64,000 nucleotides of DNA from Chitinophagaceae bacterium (lineage in GTDB: Bacteria > Bacteroidota > Bacteroidia > Chitinophagales > Chitinophagaceae). Positions 57,756 to 64,000 of the stretch are shown here, in pieces (positions within the stretch are counted from its first letter, which is position 1; every line of letters starts with the position of its first letter). The notes beneath the pieces are model-generated. The model made no database searches. It had not been told where the DNA came from and saw only the letters and a program-made list of their open reading frames with translations. The DNA is taken from the NCBI GenBank assembly GCA_016715365.1, contig JADKAM010000001.1, forward strand, positions 620,001 to 684,000, written 5' to 3'. The position numbers were made by a program, and so were the translations under genes.

Positions 57756-60700
57756 TTACCGCCAATCGCCATACAACACAAACGCTCCCCAATAATTTGG
57801 ATGGCTGAAACGTGGATTCTGGCTTAATTTAACCTGGGCTAATCTCAACGCATCTGCTTTATTAACAGATGCAGCCGAAGAAAGGTTTTCATAAAAATAT
57901 TGCATTAATAATCCGGTGGGCTCATCGGCTACCTTCCACAAACTGGCCACTACTGTTTTTACATTGCTAACCAAAAACGAATTTGCTGGTGAGATATTCC
58001 AACCTTTTACCAATGCCTTGCTTACCGCTGTCTGGCACGCAGACAGTATTACCATACTACAATCGCTTATTCCCAATCCCTGAATTTCTCTCATGGTTAA
58101 TTGCCCGTTGTTGCCATTGCTGGTGTCTTTATCGGGTAAAAGCTTTAAATAAGATTGGGAATAATCTGATGAATAATTCAATACTCCATGTGTAGCAAAG
58201 TGTATAAATTTTTTATTCCGAAGGCTTTGCTTTGCCATACTTTCGGTAGCCCTTGCATCGGAATATACCGTTGAATCTGATCCCAAAATTTTTCCGATTT
58301 CTTTTACTTCATCTATATTAAAACTTAAAGTTGCATCAGGCACACCAAATGCAGCAAAGGAGTTCATGTTTGCTTTTTGAGCAGTCTCTTTTTCGCCCGT
58401 ATTAAATACCGACATTTTGTTAGTGTAAAAAATGCTGTGATCTTCTATCAAAAATTTAAAGCCATTATTAGCTGTTTTTTTACCCAGGCACTGAAAAGGC
58501 ATATTGCTGAAAACTCCTGTAGGGATAATGCATAATCTTTTCTTGCCTTTTATTTTATCGGCAACTGTATTAATCAGCATATTGTATAATTGGCCCGAAA
58601 GATCTTTAAATTCTACATGGCCGGCAGGCTTTTCTTCATCCACGGGTTCAGATCTGAGAGCGAGCGATCCGGTACCGGTTTGCTTGGAGGTATTTTTTAT
58701 TGCTTCAATAAAAGAATTCACTTTGGCGGTTACATCAACCGTCATTGTATCAACCGAAAGTTTTTCCCTGGTTAAGGAGAATATCATTAATGTATTATTA
58801 TTGAGCAGGTATAATAACACTGCCACATCTTCGGGCAATTTACTTTTGTAATTATTAAATTCATCTGCATTAGATCGGGTGAAGTATACACTTAACTCGG
58901 GGAATTTTTCAACTACATCCTGCAGGAAATTATTGTAATTGGCTTCTACAATTTCTATCTTCTTCAACGTTTCTTCTTTTGCTGCTCCTTCCTGTTTTTC
59001 AAGCGTGTTTTCCAAAGCCTTTTTAGATTGCTGCATGGCCAGCAACTTTTTCAACGCTTCATTTTTTTCTTCATTGTTAGAAGAAGCAGACAAAGAGCCT
59101 GATAATTCTTTTATGCCGGCAATATTACTTCTGTTGGCATAAGCCCATGCCTGGCTTATATTGCCCATGTTGAAGTAAGAAAACGTTATTTTATTATAGA
59201 GGTCAGATTTTTTCGGGTCATTATTAAAAATTTTACGTGCCTCTTCTCCGCCATATAAATTTTCCGTGTTTTTATCAAGCAGTTCTACCGCTTGTTTAAA
59301 ATATTTTACAGCGCTGTCAAATTTATTTTGCGTGTAGTATAAAAGTCCAAGCTGATAAAATGGTTCCCATCCTAAAGCAATATTATATTCAGTAACGATG
59401 GCTGCTGCTTTTTTGAAATCATTTTCGGCTTTGTCTGTTTTGTCTTTGTCTTTATCAATTTGTCCCAAAAAAGTTAAAGCTTCAATGGCTTTTTCTTTTT
59501 CGCCGCTGCTGTTTGCATATTCGGCCGCATATTCAAAATAACCAATTGCTTTGTCTGTTTGCTTTGTTTCGTAATACAATTTACCCAGGCTAAGCGCTAT
59601 ACCCGATGCAACCCGGTATAATTTTTTTTCTTTTGTTATTGGGTATACTTCAAGTAATTCTTTTTCTGCTTCGCTGTATTTTTTTAAATAAAATAAATCC
59701 TCGCCAATATTTCCTTTACCCAAAAGATAACTTTCGTTAATTACGCCCTTTTTAAGTTGATCCAAAGCCAGCCTGTGATATTTTAATGCATTTACATAAT
59801 CATATTGGGTAAAATAAGTTACGCCGATATTGGTTGACACAACGCCCCTGCTTTCAAGTACCTCCTGATCTTTATATAAACTATCCGCTATTAAAAAAGA
59901 GTTGATTGATTTTTTATACTCTCCCATGCTTTTATAAAGTGTGCCCCGGGATAAATAAGTATTTGCCAGTCTAACTATATTGTCAGACCTGGTGAATATT
60001 GCCAGGGCACTATCGCTGTTTTTTAAGCCTTCGGTAAACTCTCCGGTAAGGCCATATAAAAAAGAGGTTGCTTCTAAAGTTGATCCAAGAGCAATATTGT
60101 TATAGGATTCTTCTGCAAGCTTAATGGCTTTGTTGAATGCTTCTTTTGCTTTTGGAAAATTACCCATGGAGATATATACATCGGCAATACCATTAAGTTG
60201 CCATATAACACCAGACTGGCTGGTTGTATCAAAAACCGATTTAGCCTTGTTATAATAAAGTAAAGCACTGTCTAACTGAGATTGTGTTTTGAAACCATAT
60301 GCTTTTAAAGAAAGGCAATCGCCATAGCTGCTGGCTGTATTTAATTGTTTACTTAAATCAAGGCAGGTGGCATATAGTTTATCGCCTCCGGCTACATTGT
60401 CTGTACGATAGGCCAGGTTTGCAAGGCTTCTTGTGGCATCAAAAAGATAACCAATGTTTTTTGTGCTTTCACTTAATTGACTACAGGCTATATAATAATT
60501 ACGTGATTTAACTGAGTCTATCGCATACCATGCATTACCTAAATTATATAATGCCTCAATGGTAGATTTGCTGTTAACCCCCTTTGCCTTTTCGAAATAC
60601 TCTACGGCTTTTTTATTGTTTTCATCGTTATAAAAAACATTGCCTTTTTTATTATAGGTTTCAGCAAGGCCCGAGCTGTCTTTTAATTGCTGGTAAAAAT

Positions 60701-62528
60701 GGGCTGCCGAATCATAAGCCAACAGCGCTGGCTTTTTTTGTCCGCTTAATAAATATAGTTCGCCAATACTTTTCCAGGATTTTGCCTGACCTGATAAATT
60801 ATTTGCTTTTTTTCTTAGTTGAATAGATTCCTGATGAGCTGTTACTGCAGAATCATATTTACCCAGCTCCCAGTAACAGCTTCCTTTAAGTGATTTTGAA
60901 TAACCGGCATTATTAAACTCATTTATCAGCAGTAATTTTTGCATGGCAGAATCGGTATAGGCCATAGATTTGCTGTAGTTGGCAAGTTTATAATAACTGT
61001 ATGCCATATCATTTTGCACTTTTGCCCAATTGAGTGTATCGTAATTAAGCTTGTAGGTTTGGGCTGCATTTATAAATGCGTCTAAAGCTGCAGATGGTTT
61101 TCCCTGGTCGTTATTTACTCGGCCAATAAAAGCAAGGTATTCTGCGTTTTTCTGCAACGATTCAAAGCTATTTATGCCTTTGTTTAAATCAATCAGGCTT
61201 CCATAAGACTTCAGCGCCTGGTCATAATTACCTTCGGCATAATACGTAGCTCCTTCATATTCGTATCTCTTTTGCCAATTACTATTATATGTCTTTTCGT
61301 CCAGGGTTGATTTGTAGGCCGTAAGTTTTCTTTCAAACTCCTGGATAAGAACTTTTGCTTTTGCAAACTGTAATAACTTATTGAGGCAAAATATCTTTTT
61401 TGAAATGGCCGCCAATTCATATTCATGTTCATTGGCCAATAATGCATATTTGATTGCGGAATCGCATTGCGGCACAGCAATATCATATTTATCCTGCTTG
61501 TGGTTTATTTCTGCTGCAATTACCCAGGTAAGCGATTTGCCTCCTGTATCACTAACAGCATAAGCAATTGTTTTTATAAAATCATTAAGAGTTGCGGCTT
61601 CGGTAAATTTATTGTTGGCTAATAATTTTTCAACCTCTTTAATAAAAGAAAGGCAATGCTTATCCTCAATAATATCTTTTTTATAAGCAGGCAATAGTTT
61701 TAAAAACGTTTCTTTGTTTTTATAAACCGGAAACAAGGCTCTTTTTACTTCGCCAGGGCTGAGTGGTGCATTGTTAATAGCCCAGGTAACAAAGGTTTCG
61801 TTTAGTTTAAAATCTTTGCCCCTGTAGTTATCGGGGAAAGCTGTTACAAAAAGAAAATAACTTTCGAGATCTTCTCTTTTTGCATCCCGCAGCATTTCAA
61901 GAACTGTTTTTCCGATATATCTTCCGCCCGGCATTTTTTGATTCAACATGTCCTTCATGTCTTCTCTATCCTTCATATAAGCATAGGAATCGTGTAAATC
62001 TTTCAGCATTATGGAATACAATGAATCTTCCTTTTGCTTATTGTCGTTAACTAGAATATCAGTGAGTTTATAAATGCCTTCTTTGGATAAATTGGTAAAA
62101 AGTATTTTATTAAATGCGAGCTCCGAAAAAATGCTGCGGTGCTCAATAACGGGAATATTTATTTTTATTGAAACCAGGTCTCCTTCAATAAGTGTATCCT
62201 CTAACCTGTCCAGTTTAACCATGGCAGCCATTAGACTATCTGCCTTTACAATTTTTCCGGCTCCCGCTGATTTAAATTTCCTGCTTTGCCCGGCTGCATT
62301 TTTTTTACTTGAATATGCCAGGTATGCGTTTATTAAAGTGCCTTTTTTAATACCCAACCCCTGGGCACCATCAATAAATACAACCATGGTATCGCTTTTC
62401 CTGTAAGCATAATATATGTTGAAGTACAGCTCCTTTTCTTCTTTTTCTACAGGCATTTGGGCATAAGAAAGCGCACAGCTTAAAAGAAAAATAAGGCAGA
62501 GGTAATATTTTTTGGCTGGTAATTTCAA
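57756..62528 (-). CDS. Exported TPR-CHAT protein (caspase-like peptidase domain)
   Basis: 1590 residues with a signal peptide (KKYYLCLIFLLSCALSYAQ). Residues about 340-1150 are a long array of TPR repeats (for example ALKSYGSLIDLNKGIN, KAVEYFEKAKGVNSKST, DSAVKYFKQAVELL). A coiled region follows (about 1155-1215), then the CHAT domain to the end. The catalytic pair is intact: H1447 in FATHG and C1498 in LSACQT, and ASLWKVADEPT and WGAFVLYGDWR close the domain. Known of the family: caspase-like cysteine proteases activated by partner proteins. The signal peptide places this one outside the cytosol, which is less usual. It starts 9 bp after a caspase-family gene, so two clan-CD proteases are co-transcribed. 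Confidence 0.92.
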   Translation of the reverse strand: MKLPAKKYYLCLIFLLSCALSYAQMPVEKEEKELYFNIYYAYRKSDTMVVFIDGAQGLGIKKGTLINAYLAYSSKKNAAGQSRKFKSAGAGKIVKADSLMAAMVKLDRLEDTLIEGDLVSIKINIPVIEHRSIFSELAFNKILFTNLSKEGIYKLTDILVNDNKQKEDSLYSIMLKDLHDSYAYMKDREDMKDMLNQKMPGGRYIGKTVLEMLRDAKREDLESYFLFVTAFPDNYRGKDFKLNETFVTWAINNAPLSPGEVKRALFPVYKNKETFLKLLPAYKKDIIEDKHCLSFIKEVEKLLANNKFTEAATLNDFIKTIAYAVSDTGGKSLTWVIAAEINHKQDKYDIAVPQCDSAIKYALLANEHEYELAAISKKIFCLNKLLQFAKAKVLIQEFERKLTAYKSTLDEKTYNSNWQKRYEYEGATYYAEGNYDQALKSYGSLIDLNKGINSFESLQKNAEYLAFIGRVNNDQGKPSAALDAFINAAQTYKLNYDTLNWAKVQNDMAYSYYKLANYSKSMAYTDSAMQKLLLINEFNNAGYSKSLKGSCYWELGKYDSAVTAHQESIQLRKKANNLSGQAKSWKSIGELYLLSGQKKPALLAYDSAAHFYQQLKDSSGLAETYNKKGNVFYNDENNKKAVEYFEKAKGVNSKSTIEALYNLGNAWYAIDSVKSRNYYIACSQLSESTKNIGYLFDATRSLANLAYRTDNVAGGDKLYATCLDLSKQLNTASSYGDCLSLKAYGFKTQSQLDSALLYYNKAKSVFDTTSQSGVIWQLNGIADVYISMGNFPKAKEAFNKAIKLAEESYNNIALGSTLEATSFLYGLTGEFTEGLKNSDSALAIFTRSDNIVRLANTYLSRGTLYKSMGEYKKSINSFLIADSLYKDQEVLESRGVVSTNIGVTYFTQYDYVNALKYHRLALDQLKKGVINESYLLGKGNIGEDLFYLKKYSEAEKELLEVYPITKEKKLYRVASGIALSLGKLYYETKQTDKAIGYFEYAAEYANSSGEKEKAIEALTFLGQIDKDKDKTDKAENDFKKAAAIVTEYNIALGWEPFYQLGLLYYTQNKFDSAVKYFKQAVELLDKNTENLYGGEEARKIFNNDPKKSDLYNKITFSYFNMGNISQAWAYANRSNIAGIKELSGSLSASSNNEEKNEALKKLLAMQQSKKALENTLEKQEGAAKEETLKKIEIVEANYNNFLQDVVEKFPELSVYFTRSNADEFNNYKSKLPEDVAVLLYLLNNNTLMIFSLTREKLSVDTMTVDVTAKVNSFIEAIKNTSKQTGTGSLALRSEPVDEEKPAGHVEFKDLSGQLYNMLINTVADKIKGKKRLCIIPTGVFSNMPFQCLGKKTANNGFKFLIEDHSIFYTNKMSVFNTGEKETAQKANMNSFAAFGVPDATLSFNIDEVKEIGKILGSDSTVYSDARATESMAKQSLRNKKFIHFATHGVLNYSSDYSQSYLKLLPDKDTSNGNNGQLTMREIQGLGISDCSMVILSACQTAVSKALVKGWNISPANSFLVSNVKTVVASLWKVADEPTGLLMQYFYENLSSAASVNKADALRLAQVKLSQNPRFSHPNYWGAFVLYGDWR

Positions 62529-62537
62529 TTATTAAGA

Positions 62538-64000
62538 TTAAGGTTTTTTAATAATAAAGCTAACGCTAATTATTCCGATTTCTTCGGCTTTAATGTTTGA
62601 TATATCTGCTCTTGTTGCTGCCTTCCCTTGTTTGTCGTTAAACAAATCGTCCATCACAGTTTGAAAGGACACCATATTGTCTCTTGTTACTTTCTTCTCA
62701 AAAACACTTCTTAAATCCATGGGCTCTTTTGAAACGATTATTTTTAAAAACTCTACTCCTGCCGGGCTCCCTTTGCTTACCGCCAGTTTTCTTATAACCA
62801 CGTTTTTTTTATCTACAATATAATCTGCTGGTTCTTTTCCTTTGTATGGATACATTACTTCTACAGTATTATCGGGATAAATATCCAAAACAGTGTAGTA
62901 AAGTTTTTCGTTGCTATTATTGCGGATATGAAGTGCATAAACGTCGCCAATTTCCAGTTCTATTCCTGTTGCTTTATTGTATTCCTTTACCGGCACAATC
63001 TCTGCCGAAACATCTGCAGCCAGTTCTCCGCCATCAGGCATGGTACGTAAATACTTTACCCTTAATTCCCTTTTTATATCTGCAATAAATTGTTTTTTCT
63101 GTTCAGCAGATAATGAATCTTTATTTAAAACACCTGCGGTCCAGATTGTTTTATTATTTCTATCTGTAAGTATTGCAATTTTTCCGTCTCTGTCTTTTTT
63201 TACTTCCAGCTGAAAATCTGCCTTATCTGCAATTTTTAAAAAACTGTAAGGTTTTATAAATTCTTTTACCTGTTTTTCCAGTGCTTTTGCAGGCGCATCA
63301 GCCTCGACAAAACTAAGTTTAACCGCCGCCTCAAGATTTCCGTAGTTCTCCTCCTCCATTCTTAGTTCATATAGATCTGCTTTATTTAATTTTTTTTCTG
63401 CAGCCCCATAGCTTCTGAAATTATCAACTCTCTTTATAACAGCGTAGGTATAAACTTCGTTACTTTCTGCCTTGTATATTTTGCACCGGGTTCCGTTTGC
63501 AATATTATCCAGCATACCTTTTTCAATACTGAACAAAGAGTCTTCAGTTCCACCACCTGTTTTATTACCAACCCTTATGTAAACTTTGTCTTCCCTTGAT
63601 TTATATTTTCCGTTAAAGATTATTTGTTGTCCGTACCCCTCCATCATCGGTATTTGCTCAGGAATAAAGGCCTGCATGGTTGCTCTTATTTTTTCGAACA
63701 GCAATTCATAGGTATTCTCTGCTGTCATTTCGTTTAGAGCTTTATAAAAAGAATAAGACAGCGAGCCCAGTTCTTCGTTATTAATGATAACCTGCTTATT
63801 CACCTGATGAGGTGACGAAGCGCTTATTACAACCATGTTTGAAAGCGAATCTGCTGCAGCTTCAAAAAACCCCTGCTTTGCTTCTGCTGCGGACAAGTTT
63901 ATTATCGAATCCATTGGGTTTTCTGGATTGGCAAAAGGTATTGGCTCACCGCGGGTTACGGCAAAACTTTCATCCCTGGTGCCTGTACCTGAGTGGCAGG
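62538..64000 (-). CDS. Caspase-family (C14) protein with DUF4384-like domain, C-terminal part (5' truncated by window)
   Basis: The frame is open past the internal Met at 63914 to the right edge. The last visible codons read CHSGTGTRDES, matching the catalytic Cys block of metacaspase/caspase p20 domains (D-x-C-H-S-G-T); the Cys codon is at 63996-63998, so the His half lies outside the window. The next ~280 residues are a mixed region. Then comes a domain resembling DUF4384 (about 310-400 from 63914: ELEIGDVYALHIRNNSNEKLYYTVLDIYPDNTVEVMYP, GVEFLKIIVSKEPMDL). In many Bacteroidota this domain follows a caspase domain (recollection). The TPR-CHAT gene starts 9 bp downstream, so the two very likely act together. 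Localisation cannot be told because the N-terminus is missing. Confidence 0.8.
   Translation of the reverse strand, partial: CHSGTGTRDESFAVTRGEPIPFANPENPMDSIINLSAAEAKQGFFEAAADSLSNMVVISASSPHQVNKQVIINNEELGSLSYSFYKALNEMTAENTYELLFEKIRATMQAFIPEQIPMMEGYGQQIIFNGKYKSREDKVYIRVGNKTGGGTEDSLFSIEKGMLDNIANGTRCKIYKAESNEVYTYAVIKRVDNFRSYGAAEKKLNKADLYELRMEEENYGNLEAAVKLSFVEADAPAKALEKQVKEFIKPYSFLKIADKADFQLEVKKDRDGKIAILTDRNNKTIWTAGVLNKDSLSAEQKKQFIADIKRELRVKYLRTMPDGGELAADVSAEIVPVKEYNKATGIELEIGDVYALHIRNNSNEKLYYTVLDIYPDNTVEVMYPYKGKEPADYIVDKKNVVIRKLAVSKGSPAGVEFLKIIVSKEPMDLRSVFEKKVTRDNMVSFQTVMDDLFNDKQGKAATRADISNIKAEEIGIISVSFIIKKP

Noticed and set aside
57756..64000. A CRISPR-linked or gasdermin CHAT defence system
   Set aside because: No Cas, gRAMP or gasdermin-like gene is nearby, and the CHAT protein carries a signal peptide.

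Overview
The window looks like a chromosomal segment of a Bacteroidota bacterium, most likely Chitinophagaceae-like. The signs are AT-rich coding with few Shine-Dalgarno motifs, a TAnnTTTG-type -7 box before dnaN, a type IX secretion type-B C-terminal domain, beta-propeller/Y_Y_Y hybrid-like sensor kinases, DUF4136/DUF1569/DUF1801/DUF3820 proteins and PKD-rich surface proteins. No insertion sequence, CRISPR array or phage gene is visible, and no stretch over 300 bases lacks a gene or RNA feature.

Layout. 1-2.5 kb: the end of a dipeptidyl-peptidase IV and an iron-sulfur L-serine dehydratase (both +). 2.5-27 kb: one continuous minus-strand block of exported proteins with two complete two-component systems. 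It holds an outer-membrane-barrel candidate, three proteins sharing an N-terminal domain plus an 'FRWTP' module, a 1810-residue PKD protein, a P-domain/lysyl-oxidase fusion, a LytS/LytTR pair and a NarL-type pair. Four of the exported proteins end in the same cysteine-rich C-terminal domain, which matches neither known T9SS sorting domain type. Three promoters in the block (LytS/LytTR operon, FRWTP-repeat/PKD operon, barrel operon) carry a pair of TGTATAAG-like direct repeats exactly 21 bp apart. I infer a LytTR-controlled cell-surface regulon, and this is my main candidate for an undescribed system.

27-43 kb: mostly housekeeping genes: dnaN, an SPFH/prohibitin protein, Kdo-pathway genes (kdsB, probable kdnB, kdsD), a GDP-mannose pyrophosphorylase, a rhomboid protease, an aminotransferase, small DUF proteins, recQ and a tRNA-Phe with a decayed partial copy beside it.

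43-48.5 kb: a compact cluster of a SET-domain protein, a D-Ala-D-Ala-ligase-like ATP-grasp, an ATP-grasp/SET fusion and an ABC-type membrane domain with no ATPase domain. This is a second candidate for an undescribed pathway. 48.5-57.7 kb: secreted M23 peptidase, lipoproteins (one broken by an in-frame TGA), a T9SS type-B protein, ssb, a PIF1-like helicase and an astacin-like metalloprotease. 57.7-64 kb: an exported TPR-CHAT protein directly downstream of a caspase-family protein whose catalytic Cys motif lies at the right edge.
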